Source: Litsea cubeba (taxonomy: Eukaryota > Streptophyta > Magnoliopsida > Laurales > Lauraceae). Taken from it: a stretch of DNA of 64,000 nucleotides. The translations under genes and the position numbers were made by a program. Of this stretch, positions 36,181 to 47,245 are shown piece after piece. The stretch lies in the NCBI GenBank assembly GCA_012931725.1, contig CM022946.1, positions 115,582,902 through 115,646,901 on the forward strand, in the 5' to 3' direction. The notes beneath the pieces were generated by a model. That model did no database searches and was not told the DNA's origin. It saw nothing but the letters and a program-made list of their open reading frames with translations. The number at the start of each line of letters is the position of its first letter. The first letter of the stretch is position 1.

Positions 36181-36545
36181 CTCATGCTGGTCCGTCCACA
36201 TGCTGGTTTCCGCCTCACACTGGTTTCGGCCTCATGCTGGTCTCGACCGCATTTAACGACCTCATGCTGGTCCGTCCACGTGCTGGTTTCCGCCTCACGC
36301 TGGTTTCGGCCTCATGCTGGTCTCGACCGCATTTAACGACCTCATGCTGGTCCGTCCACGTGCTGATTTCTGCCTCATGCTGGTCTCGACTGCATTTCAC
36401 GACCTCATACTGGTCCGTCCACGTGTTGGTTTCCGCCTCACGCTGGTTTCGGCCTCATGCTAGTCTCGACCGCATTTCACGACCTCATGTTGGTGTCGCC
36501 CTCGTGCTAGCTACGCGCTTCACACAGGTTCGGCCTCATGTTGGT
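36181..36545. repeat. 80-bp tandem repeat array in element C
   Basis: CTCATGCTGGTCCGTCC recurs at 36181, 36261, 36341, 36404 (variant, after an internal deletion of about 17 bp) and 36484 (variant), a period of 80 bp. The array lies in the 3' internal region, where Tat elements are known to carry variable tandem repeats. Confidence 0.9.
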
Positions 36546-36613
36546 CTCGGCCATTGCCAAATAAACTGCTCTGTCGTACCGTCCAGGCTTCTCCATCTCG
36601 GCCAGCGCCAGAT

Positions 36614-37020
36614 GGACTGACTTAGGGTTCATACACCCAGTCGCTCCTAAAACTCTGGGTTCATACACCCTAGGACTGACCTCGGGTTCATACACCCAGT
36701 CTTCCCTAAACTTTGGGTTCACGCGCCCATGGACTGACTTAGGGTTCATACACCCAGTCGCTCCTAAAACCCTGGGTATATACACCCTAGGACTGACTTC
36801 GGATTTTCACGTCCAGTCTTCCCTAAACTTTGGGTTCACGTGCCCATGGACTGACTTAGGGTTCATACACCCAGTCGCTCCTAAAACTCTGGGTTCATGC
36901 ACCTTGGGACTGACCTTGGATTCATACACCCAGTCTTCCCTAAACTTTGGGTTCACACGCCCAGGGACTGACTTAGGGTTCATACACCCAGTCGCTCCTA
37001 AAACTTCGGGCCCATGCACC
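36614..37020. repeat. 117-bp tandem repeat array with a two-part unit
   Basis: GGACTGACTTAGGGTTCAT starts at 36614, 36731, 36848 and 36965, a period of exactly 117 bp. Each unit is made of two diverged halves of about 58-59 bp, one with AGTCGCTCCTAAAA and one with AGTCTTCCCTAAAC, so this is a small higher-order repeat. Confidence 0.92.
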
Positions 37021-37348
37021 CAAGCTTCTCAAAAGGACTGCTCTGGCGTACCGTTCCAGCCTCCTCCACTTCGGCCAAAAAGACTGCTCCATGTCTCCAC
37101 CTCAGCCAACGGCAGCTCAACTAGAATGCCGAAGAAACTATTCCATATCACCTCCTCGGCCTCATGCTGATCTCGACCACACTCATTCTCGGTGACAGTA
37201 CCAGATCGCCGGCCAACGAGACTGCGCCTCTGGTGACGAACCAGCTGGTCACGTCTCCGGTCTCTCAGTTGGTGGCAGCAAACCAGACACTGAAGACTAA
37301 CAAGCTCAACAACTCCTCCCTCTCATAGCTCAGAAGTTGGGGGACTAT

Positions 37349-38196
37349 TGTGTGGGGATATTTCCGAACTCATCGGAATACTGGCCTGACGCTCCATCTC
37401 GTGCTCCAACACCAGTTAGTCCATCTCGGCGAGGCTCGGTCTCGGCGATAATGCCAGCCTCCAGTTCGGCTAAGTAATTCCGCTTCGGCCATACGCTCAT
37501 AAGCTCCACCTCGGCCATGGCATCCCCAGCCCAGCAGGGGACTTCGTCCCAGTTCTCCACTTCGGCGTCCCTGCAAGGTCTCCAGCGAAGTCAAGGTCAC
37601 CCCCGACCTCGGCTCACCGACCTCGGCAACACGCCCTAACCTCGGTCACAATGCCAGAGCTAGCCAAGGCAGGGCCTGATAGTTGTCCTCCCATGGACGC
37701 TCAAGCACGCCACAGCACGTGCGACAAGACAGGGGCACCCCCATAGTCCCTGATAGATCGCCGTCCACAGCTCCCAAAACGCCATGACAAGGCTTGATGG
37801 GACGGCAATTAAAGAAAAGTAGGCTACGATGGGACTACGCCTCCCTAATACCTGACAGAGTGGGCTATGACAAGACAGTCAACCACCCCTTTGCGTCCTC
37901 TCTTCCTCTATATAAACACAAGAACAATCCATAAGAAAAGAGAGCCAACAACGACCCGCACTGCTGGTATCATCTTCTTTCCCAAAAATCTCCTCCTACT
38001 GTTCAGTTCTTAAACTGACTTAGGCATCGGAGAGCCCTGCGCTGCCCAAGCCAGGGTCCTCTGACCTACTATTCTTCGTCCTTTTCTCAGGTTTCAGGCA
38101 CAGGCATCGGTGTTCGTAATCTCTTTGGATAAGTCCGTGCAGGCACCCCCCCCCCCCCCCTCCTCCTCCCGTGAGTCACATTTTTTTGCACCTACA
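37349..38196 (+). repeat. 3' LTR of Tat element C
   Basis: An 848-bp copy of the LTR at 18883, preceded by a purine-rich AAGTTGGGGGA at about 37333-37343 that serves as the polypurine tract. TATA box CTATATAAAC at 37908-37917. Near its end is a run of C (38149-38160) followed by CCT triplets that the 5' LTR lacks. It ends at CCTACA. Confidence 0.9.
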
Positions 38197-38201
38197 GTTA
38201 C

Positions 38202-38279
38202 TAACAGTTGAATTGAAAACCCAAAATATTAATGCACTCTTGTTGGTTGTCTCAGTTATAGTAGTAATGTGTGTGTCAC

Positions 38280-38313
<34 letters not shown>

Positions 38314-39801
38314 TGTTAATTACCCAATTGGGAACCCAGCCCTCCTGGTGAGGGAAGTAAATTTCGGGTGGTATAAGGTAACCTTTGGGTGAGGGAAGGT
38401 GAACTGTGGGCAGCCAGATAAGAACTGTTGTCTCTTACCATTGGGGTAAGAGGCCGTTCTTAATGGGTTTGTCACTTACTACTAATTTTGTTTTCTTCTT
38501 TTTGTGTTTTGGCTTAAAGCTTAAGAGCCTATTGCAACGTTAATTGGTATTGCTCGATGTTGCAACCACAAAGGTGCGTGTTCGAGTACGCTTTCCCATA
38601 AAAATCACACCAAAGAACTACTTCGTGGTACAAATTGTACATTGAACTCTAGTTAACTAAGAAATATTTAAGGTAGAAAGTTAACATTATTATAATCTAG
38701 CTCCAATAAGTAAAATAACATTGTGTTGATCTACTTGTTGTAGAGGCACCCACCACTACCATTGTCTCTACAAGGGTAGCCACACTTCCTACAATGTTAT
38801 GTGCTTAGGGTCTGATTGTTTCATGTAATTAAATTCCTAGGAATGCTAAGAGTTTCAATATCTTTAAGTGGTTAAAAATGAAAATCAAAGATAATGTGAA
38901 AAAATGATCATCAAATAACATCTCCTTTAATGAGAATAGAATCAAGGAAAGATATTGGGAAATCAATACCTTGCGGTCATCATAGTACGTAATTCAAATC
39001 CTAGAGAAGTTAAGGTCCAATGCACATCGTTAATTACCTTATATCTTCACTCTCCACCTCTTTAACAATCCTTTGATGAGCTCACTTAACCATGAGTTCC
39101 TGTGTATTATGTTCAAGCAAACAAGCCCCTAGAGAAATTGATTTATTTTTAAGTTGGAGAATTACCACTGATTCATCTTAGGATGAATAAGAAAACAAGT
39201 CAAAAGGTGCGATTTTTAATGACTTCTGTATAACACTAACACTAGTAAAATGGAAAAACCAAACAAGGGTTTGTATATTATGGAAGGTGTTTTCTTTTGG
39301 CATACAACCAAGGGGGCTGGGTCTCATGAAAAAGAACCGCACTCCTGCAAGAAGAGAATTCTCAACCAGGTGGAAAGAAGCAGGATACCCAACTAATTGG
39401 GCAACCTCTCAAAGAAGAAAAAACTTTTTTTTTTGTTCTGGTAAAGACAAAGGAAAGTTTTTTTTTTTTTATGAAAGAGAGATCACCTCCCTTAACCATA
39501 ATGTTAAATGGAAAAGAGTTTAAAAACATGAAAATAAAGAAGGGGAAAAAACCCATAGAAAACGGAGTGGAGGAAGAATGATCTCTCCATATGCTTTCTC
39601 TCTCTCTCTCTCATATATCTTCCCTTTGTATTGAATGAGGTGGCTCTGAATCTCTATCCCATCTTCCCTTTCCTTTGATCGAAATTGAAAAGACAACTTT
39701 ACCTGATGGAATGTGTAATAGTTTTTTGCCCAAGGGACAATAAGCTCAAAGCAGTTGGAGACGATACTTCGATATTGGTAAATGGTCTCAACCATTAAAG
39801 C
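38202..39801. other. Intergenic DNA between elements C and D
   Basis: No gene is seen. A pure T run of about 32 bp (38281-38312) is followed by DNA with GTGAGGG repeats and then a weak SINE-like stretch (38530-38600, with GTGTTCGAGTACGC resembling a B box). T runs at 39425 and 39460 and a CT repeat at 39598-39612 complete it. Confidence 0.45.
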
Positions 39802-39806
39802 ATGAC

Positions 39807-42244
39807 TGTGACGTTTTGGGTATTATATATATATTATATTATTTATTTTATTATTATTTAATTGATTGTATATTAATTAAATACGCGATTAGTCTAAGTG
39901 GGGACCACGTTAGGCTTAGGTTTGGTGAGTTAGGCTTGTTGGATAGGTATCCTAATCCATAGTCAACCCAAGCCCAATTTAGTGGTATAATTCTTTTCTA
40001 ATACAAACTCTTATCTTTTTAGAAAACAAACTCTATTTTTTAGACTTTATGTCAGATTACAATTCCTATTCCTATTTTCTATTTATACACCACACTCTTT
40101 TATTTTCACACACAATTCTCTCTTTTCCAATTTTTCTCTGGGATTGCACCTTGGGTTTTGGCAATAGGAATTTTAGACCGTCTCCATCAACCGCGGACAT
40201 CAGGCAAGTGCTTAACCATAATTTGTAAATTTAATGCTTGTGTTTCCGTTGATTCAAGTTTTGATGCATGTAGAAACCCCTTTTACGCCTAAGTTTTGAT
40301 TTACTCTATTTTACTTTCTTTTATTTAATCTTGATGTGGGGCCCATGGGGAGATCTGATCAGATCTAGTCCGGTAATCTACCCGTACATGGCCCGGCGAT
40401 ATGGTGTGTGGAGCTGATCTGGGTAATTGATCACGGGGCCCACTATCCGAGTGGCCAGCCTTTGGGCGTTGTGCATCATTACAGAAATAAGTTCTGTATG
40501 TTGGAACTAGTAACTGTAGTAGAAAGAAAAGAAAGGAATGAAAGGGGGTGATGACCTGATGACTTGATAATTGGTACCTGATGACCTGATGACTTGATAA
40601 TTGGTACCTGATGACCTGTAGCATATGGAATGGAAGAGATAAGAGAATATGTAATGAGGATGAGTGAAAACGTGGGAGATGAGAGATCTCTGTTGTGACA
40701 ACTCACAACTCATGACTTTTAAACACTTATCCCATTTAGTTAAGGAAATTAGAAAAGGGTCCTATAGTTTTTAATAAAATCTAAATTTGAACCCTTGGCT
40801 TATTTTATAAAGAATTGAATTTGGAAAACATTATAGATGGAATCCTAAGGTTTTCTAAAATTATAAACTAAGATTGTTAATTCTTATTATTATTTATAAA
40901 TTAAATATTAAAAGGTATCTTTGGTTTTAATGTGTTAAATTATATTTTTGTACCTTATTAATTGGATCTTTGGACCAAGTAAGTACCGTCCGGGCATACG
41001 GTATATTACTAACGTGGGGTTTAGTACCTTGTATGATATCGGAAAATCCTAATGGATATGAGCCCAACCCATCTTTATTGGAAAACCCTTAATTGGGTCT
41101 ATGCACCATTGATTGAGAAAGGATGTGTTGGTCTTTTATCTATTTAGAGATTCTTGTGGTTGTTGGGTATGAGACCTTATGTTTGACCTTAGGATTGGCT
41201 TGTGATTATTCCTTGACCATCGGGTTTGCATGTATAATTGTGATTGATGTTGGTCTATTAGCTGCATACCCTATATTGATTGGATATAGACCGTGATGTG
41301 GCTTGGCAAGCGATTGAAAGATTGTAGAGATTTATTCGAATAATTTATCGATATTGATTGTGGATTGTTGTACAGCCAGCCTTTCACTTTGACTTAGGTT
41401 TCTGTGTCAGAGCTTTACAAATCACTAGGTTTATTTTATTATGATATATATATATATGTACAGCGATTGGGTCATAATTGAACGACTGCAGTTGAAATTG
41501 GACGGCTGATCACCGATGTGTGCGGACACTGTAATATCCGAATTGATTGACCGGTATTCCGGATTATTGATCGGTCTATGACCACCGACGTGATTGAGAT
41601 AGTTAGGGCTGACCACCCAAGACAGTGGCATTGCTTCTGTGTGATTATTGTATTGCTCTATTGTGTAGGTTGGATTTAGGTTATACGTTCTTTTCGTCAT
41701 TGATACATTGTTATTCTCTTATAATCATTACCTGTCATTACTCACATTGTTCTTGTGTTTTATTTATAAATTATGCTTTTGTGCTTGCTGTTTACTTTAT
41801 TTATTGGTGCATAGGTACCGAACCCTACCCTGCCGAGGAGACGGAGGAGGGTCAAACGTTTCAAGCGTTTGAGCCAGTTAACGAACCCGAGTGGAGTGCC
41901 GATGATGGCTACGAAGCTGTCTGAGTCCGCACGGGAGTGACTTTCATCATAGAGACTATTTTAGTAGCAAACTATTCATAATGAACCTAATTTTTATTTA
42001 GTTATTTTGTTTAAATTATTTTGGAAACTTTAACCTTAAATATCCAACTAGTTATGTGTTGGTTTGATTTTTAATATTGATACCAATTGATTTAATGCTT
42101 CCGCAAATATTTTATTATGACTCACCATGTTTTGAAATTTTTGTGGGTCCATATTTGGGAGCTTGTGTTGCATTAAACACAGGAAATTGAATATTTATTC
42201 TTATTTTTCACGTTTTCCCCTGGTTGTATTTTGGGGACGTGACA
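39807..42244 (+). repeat. 5' LTR of element D
   Basis: Starts TGTGACGTTTTG, ends GGGGACGTGACA. It contains an AT run near 39824, a weak TATA-like TATTTATAC near 40080, and a 30-bp tandem repeat. A short open stretch near the 3' end (TACCGAACCCTACCCTGCC onward, about 41816-41924) is found in both LTRs but is not a gene. Confidence 0.96.
40550..40619. repeat. 30-bp tandem repeat inside the 5' LTR
   Basis: A unit beginning GATGACCTGATGACTTGATA repeats 2.3 times. The same array is at 47930-47999 in the 3' LTR, so it predates this insertion. Confidence 0.9.
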
Positions 42245-42246
42245 GT

Positions 42247-42258
42247 TGGTATCAGAGC
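42247..42258 (+). promoter_or_regulatory. Primer-binding site, tRNA-Met type
   Basis: TGGTATCAGAGC lies two bases after the LTR and matches the 3' end of plant initiator tRNA-Met, the usual primer for chromoviruses. Confidence 0.95.
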
Positions 42259-42414
42259 CAGCACGTTTCTCGGAACTTAAAACTGGATAAAAACAATTAG
42301 TACGTGGTGAGGATTTCGATCTCGTTAGATAGGCTTTACGTGCTAACGGCAAAGTCTATAGTGTTGTTGTTAGATTATTGTTAGGAATCAACTACTAACA
42401 CTCTTTTGTAGGAA

Positions 42415-43613
42415 ATGGCACACCAAGAAACTCAATCGCAAGATAATAATGGAAGTGGGTCGAGCTCTAATGATGACCGTTTCAATCGACTCTTGGAGGC
42501 CTTTATGCAGTCGCAGGCTAACCAGATTGAACAAAGACAGCGAGAAAAAAGAAGAACGAGCCGCTGAGAGAGCACAAGCTGATCAAGATAGGGCAGGATT
42601 TCAAGCCCAAATTCTAGAATTAACAAATCGGGCAGCTCAGCCGGTTGCAAGTAGTTATGCCTCCGAAAGTAGTGGATCCGAATGACCTTTATGAAAAATT
42701 TAGGAAGAGGTTTCCTCCAGAATTTCATGGTTCAGAAGACCCCATGGTAGTGGACGATTTCATAGAACAACTCGAGCAGATATTTACAGTTTTTCGTTGC
42801 ACCCAGAAGCAGAAAGTTAGTCTGTCAGCTTACATGTTTCGAGGAATAGCCCTCCAGTGGTGGAATTCGGTTAAAGCAGTAATTCAAGCAGACACCGTGA
42901 CAGAAGAAGATGCATGGAAGACGTTCACTGAAGAATTTATGGATAAGTTCATTCCTAAGTATGTCAAGGATCAGTGGAAAAAGGATTTCCAAAATCTTAA
43001 ACAAGGTGATATGTCAGTACAACAGTATGAACAACAGTTTATCAGATTGGCTAAATATGCGCCTACGCTCATTACCCCGGAAGAAGAAAAGATCAGGCGT
43101 TTTCTTGATGGCCTTTCAGCCGACATCTATATGATGATCGGGGATAATCAGCGCCCACTATTTCAAGATGCTGTTAAGAGTGCATATTGGGCGGAGGGTG
43201 CGCTGAAGAAGAGAGCTATGGAACGACAAGCTAAAATACAGCAGAATCAGATAAGGCAGTCACCAAGCCAGAACAATCAGAATAATTCAAAGAGGCAGAA
43301 ATTACAAACTCAACCCCTAGCTAGTCAGAATCAGCAGTGTGAGCGATGTGGTAGGAGGAATCACACAACAGAGCAATGTTACAGACAGACTGGAGCATGT
43401 CTTCACTGTGGACAGCTTGGACATAGAGTCCGAGATTGTCCTGGAAAAGGTGGTCAGATCGTGACATCTCAGATAGCAGGGCATCTTGTGTCTTCACAAC
43501 AGTATTGGAGGACAGCACCTCAGCAAGGACCACAAAAGACGGGTCAGCAGGTCCCTCGGGCGCCGCAAGCAGCAACAGCAGCAATTTGGGGCTCCTCAGA
43601 ATCAACAGTTTAG
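42415..43613 (+). pseudogene. Gag of element D with two zinc knuckles
   Basis: The likely start is ATG 42415 (MAHQETQSQDNN). The frame shifts at an AAAAAA run near 42547 and again near 42650, then stays open to 43613. The core reads FPPEFHGSEDPMVVDDFIEQ, QKVSLSAYMFRGIALQWW and FMDKFIPKYVKDQW, a Retrotrans_gag domain. Two CX2CX4HX4C knuckles follow: CERCGRRNHTTEQC and CLHCGQLGHRVRDC. The knuckles bind element RNA. A further frame change near 43580 leads into the protease, where a working element would read straight on. Confidence 0.9.
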
Positions 43614-45880
43614 GGGACAAGCTCCACAGCAAAGGCAAGTTCAAGGTCAACAAAGGCAGCTGCAAGGGGGTCAACAGAAGCCACTTAGGCTCATTCAGGG
43701 ACAGCAGAACCAAACCCAGCAAGGCAAGGTGTATGCATTAACTCACGAGGATGCAAATGCTTCGACGGACGTTGTGGAAGGTACTATCCTAATCTCAAGT
43801 GTAGAAGCTAAGACTATTTTTGATCCTGGATCCACGCATTCTTTTGTTTCGCATGCATTTGCTAGAAATATTGATGGTGGTGTAGCAAGATTAGAACTTG
43901 CCTTAATAGTACGGACCCCGGTAGGTACACAGGTCCGTTGTCACCAATATTTTCCGAATACCCAAGTTCAGGTTGGGAATGTTATACTCCCCGCCAATTT
44001 GATTCTTTTATCAATGAAAGACTTTGATGTCATACTGGGTATGGACTGGCTAGCAACCTATAGGGCAGTGATGGATTGTTTCAATAAAACCATTAAGTTG
44101 ACGTTGCAGTCGGATACAGTCGAATTTGTGGGACAGAGGAAATCGATTCAGACTGGCCATATCTCCGCATTGAAAGCGGAAAGATTGTTGAAATCCGGTT
44201 GTGAAGGATATTTGGCGTTTATCACGGAGGATAAACAGTCTAAAGGGGTGGAGGGCATCCCAGTGGTCAGTGAGTTCCCAGATGTTTTCCCGGATGAAAT
44301 TCCAGGCTTACCACCAGTGAGAGAGATAGATTTTTCGATTGAATTGGCTCCAGGGACAGCCCCAATTTCGAAAGCTCCATATAGAATGGCTCCAGCAGAG
44401 CTCAGAGAGTTGAAGACACAATTAGAAGAATTGTTAGACAAAGGGTTCGTGAGACCGAGTGTATCACCTTGGGGTGCGCCGGTGTTATTTGTTAAAAAGA
44501 AAGATGGCTCAATGAGAATGTGTATAGATTATAGACAACTCAATCAGGTCACGATCAAGAATAAATACCCTCTTCCCAGGATTGATGAGTTGTTTGATCA
44601 ATTGCAGGGAGCTGAGTTTTTTCTCCAAGATAGATCTGAGATCAGGGTATCATCAGCTCAGAGTAAGAGACCAAGACATTCAGAAGACAGCATTTAGGAC
44701 CAGATATGGCCACTATGAATTTCTGGTGATGCCGTTTGGGTTAACCAATGCCCCAGGAGTATTTATGGCTTTAATGAATAAGATATTTGCACCTTTCCTC
44801 GATCAGTTTATTGTTGTTTTTATAGACGATGTGCTAGTATATTCTCGGTCTCGAGAGGATCACGAGCAACATTTGAGGTTGGCGTTACAAACTTTGAGGG
44901 ATCAGCAGTTGTATGCCAAGTTAAGCAAGTGTGAATTTTGGTTAGATCAAGTGGTTTTCTTAGGCCATATCATCAGCAAAGAAGGTTTGGCTGTAGATTC
45001 AACAAAGATAGAAGCAGTGGTTAAGTGGCAGAGACCCATGTCAGTGACAGAGGTCCGTAGTTTCTTGGGATTGGCTGGCTACTATAGGAGATTCGTGAAA
45101 GGATTTTCATCTATTGCAGCTCCATTGACCAGGTTAACAAGGAAGGATGCACCATTTGTGTGGACTGATGAATGTGAAACAAGTTTTCAGGAGTTGAAAA
45201 ACAGATTGACTACAGCTCCAGTACTCACTTTGCCTAAGGAGAACGACAGATTTGTGATTTATACAGATGCCTCGAGAGTTGGTTTGGGATGTGTACTTAT
45301 GCAGGATGGAAAGGTTGTGGCTTATGGTTCCAAACAATTGAAAGAACATGAGAAGAAGTATGCCACTCATGATTTGGAACTTGCAGCAATGGTCATGGCT
45401 TTGAAAATGTGGCGACATTACCTTTATGGTGAGAAATTCGAGATTCATTCAGACCACAGAAGCCTTCAATACTTGTTTACTCAACCTGAGTTGAACATGA
45501 GACAGACACGGTGGATGGAGTACATAAAGGATTTTGACTTCCCAATCAAATACCATCCCGGAAAAGCTAATGTAGTAGCGGATGCACTAAGTCGAAGAGC
45601 GACAACTAATGCATGTTTAAGGGCAGAATGGTCATGGGCAGAGACTTTTCTCGATATGGGAGTAGCTTTGGAGTCAATTAGTGACAAAGTCATGTTAGCC
45701 AGCATGTTTGTCTGGGAACCAGAGATTTTAGGCAAGATTAAAAGCAGACAGTCAGAAGATCCAGAGTTAGTAAAGGTGATTGAGCAGATTGATAGCAGGC
45801 CAGATTTCAGGGTATTGGAGGGTGTGCTGTATTTTCAAGATCGGTTGTGTGTGCCGAATATAGAAGAATTGAAGAATTAG
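43580..45880 (+). pseudogene. Protease, reverse transcriptase and RNase H of element D
   Basis: The protease has the motif FDPGSTHSFVSHAFA (DPGS in the D-S/T-G position) and FDVILGMDWL. Reverse transcriptase starts with APYRMAPAELRELKTQLEEL and continues across a one-base shift at a TTTTTT run near 44617 (overlapping frames 43486-44697 and 44582-45880). It then shows LVMPFGLTNAP and the catalytic FIDD in FIVVFIDDVLVYS. RNase H follows: FVIYTDASRVGLGCVL, then ATHDLELAAMV, HSDHRSLQY and NVVADALSRR. The frame ends at TAG 45878-45880, which splits it from integrase in the same frame. Confidence 0.92.
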
Positions 45881-47245
45881 AATATGACTGAAGCACATCA
45901 TTCAAGATACACTATACATCCAGGCAGTACGAAGATGTATAAGAATCTACACAACCATTATTGGTGGAATAATATGAAGAAAGAAGTGGCAGGATTTGTG
46001 GCAAGATGTCTTACATGCCAACAAGTTAAAGCAGAACGAAAGCAACCGCCAGGTCTTTTAAAGCAGTTAGAAGTACCTGAATGGAAATGGGAGCACATAA
46101 CGATGGATTTCATTTCAGGATTGCCATCAATGCATAACAAGGATAGTATCTGGGTGATAGTCGATAGGTTAACAAAAGTGGCGCATTTCTTACCAATGAA
46201 CATGAGGACACCTAGAGATGAGTTAGCAAGAATGTATATGGAGAAGGTTGTTGTAATTCACGGCGTTCCCCAATCGATCGTATCAGACAGAGACCCTAGA
46301 TTTTTGGGAAAGTTTTGGACTACACTGCAGGAAGCATTAGGCATGACATTGAATTTCAGTACGGCGTACCATCCTCAGACTGACGGACAAACAGAAAGAA
46401 CTAATCAGACACTGGAAGATATGTTGCGAGCTTGCGTATTAGATTTTGGTAAGGACTGGCAGAAAAGTCTACCGTTATGCGAGTTTGCATATAACAACAA
46501 CTACCACTCGAGTATCGGCATGGCACCATTTGAAGCATTGTATGGACGACGTTGCAGAACTCCAATCTGCTGGGAAGAAATAGGTGTCAGGAGTTTCCAT
46601 GGACCATCTATCGTTAGCGACACCAGTGAGAAAGTCAAGCAGATCCATGATCGATTAAAGATTGCTAGAAGCCGACAAAAAAGTTATGCAGATCAAAAGC
46701 GGAGAAATCTTCAGTTCGAAGTGGGTGACCATGTGTTCCTAAAGGTTTCACCAACCCGCGGAACATTAAGATTTGGGCAGAAAGGGAAATTATCCAGAAG
46801 GTATATTGGACCATTTGAGATCTTGGAGAGAATTGGAGAAGTTGCATATAGATTGGCACTTCCAACGAAATTGTCAGGGGTACACAATGTCTTTCACGTT
46901 TCAATGTTAAAGAAATATATCTCAGACCCATTACATGTTCTTCAGTATGAGCCGTTAGAATTGCAGTCAGATGCTACATATGTCGAACAACCTAAACAGA
47001 TTATCGACACTAAGGAACAAGTTTTGCGAACCCGAACAATTCATTGGGTGAAAGTGCAGTGGGAACATCATAGTCCTCGAGAAGCTACTTGGGAACTCAG
47101 GGATCAAGTGAAGAAGTTATACCCGCATCTCCTTCCAGAGGTATACTGGTCATTTGGAGGACCAAATGTTCTAAGGGGGGGAGAATGTGACGTTTTGGTA
47201 TTATATATATATATTATATTATTTATTTTATTATTATTTAATTGA
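45881..47245 (+). pseudogene. Integrase with chromodomain of element D
   Basis: This is in the same frame as the RNase H part and is separated from it only by the TAG at 45878. Counting from the ATG at 45884: HHCC zinc motif at H6, H12, C42 and C45; catalytic D75, D135 and E171 with exactly 35 residues between the last two; the GPF motif (IGPFEILERIGEVAYRL) near 330; and a C-terminal chromodomain-like region (VKVQWEHHSPREATWE, LYPHLL). The chromodomain is thought to steer chromovirus integration toward heterochromatin. The reading frame runs into the 3' LTR before its stop, as usual in this lineage. Confidence 0.9.
47173..47185 (+). promoter_or_regulatory. Polypurine tract of element D
   Basis: AAGGGGGGGAGAA directly abuts the 3' LTR start at 47186. 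It primes plus-strand DNA synthesis in LTR retrotransposons. Confidence 0.92.

Larger units (their letters stand above)
18883..38196 (+). mobile_element. Tat-lineage Ty3/Gypsy element, gag only, split by a CACTA insertion
   Basis: Two LTRs in direct orientation (18883-19705 and 37349-38196) begin TGTGTGGGGATATT and end in TACA. The flanks GCTAC (18878-18882) and GTTAC (38197-38201) differ at one base and are probably the aged target duplication. Without the 15 kb CACTA the internal part is only about 2.6 kb: a leader, a gag fragment and two satellite arrays, with no protease, polymerase or integrase. The gag resembles that of the Tat element at 59.3-60.1 kb. The two LTRs show frequent substitutions by eye (about one per 15-20 bp at the start), so the insertion is older than elements D and E. 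Confidence 0.88.

Noticed and set aside
36181..37020. Regular repeats resembling a CRISPR array
   Set aside because: The units are contiguous tandem repeats with no unique spacers, in plant retrotransposon DNA.
38530..38600. Second SINE-like stretch with GTGTTCGAGTACGC
   Set aside because: Only a B-box resemblance; the ends and a target duplication are not visible.
40325..40713. ORFs of 68-99 codons inside the LTR of element D, repeated at 47705-48093
   Set aside because: They come from the 30-bp tandem repeat and the LTR sequence; no coding signal.
41816..41924. Acidic 36-residue open stretch in the LTR, also at 49191-49301
   Set aside because: Lies within the LTR, has no initiating ATG of its own and no known family; probably regulatory sequence of the LTR.
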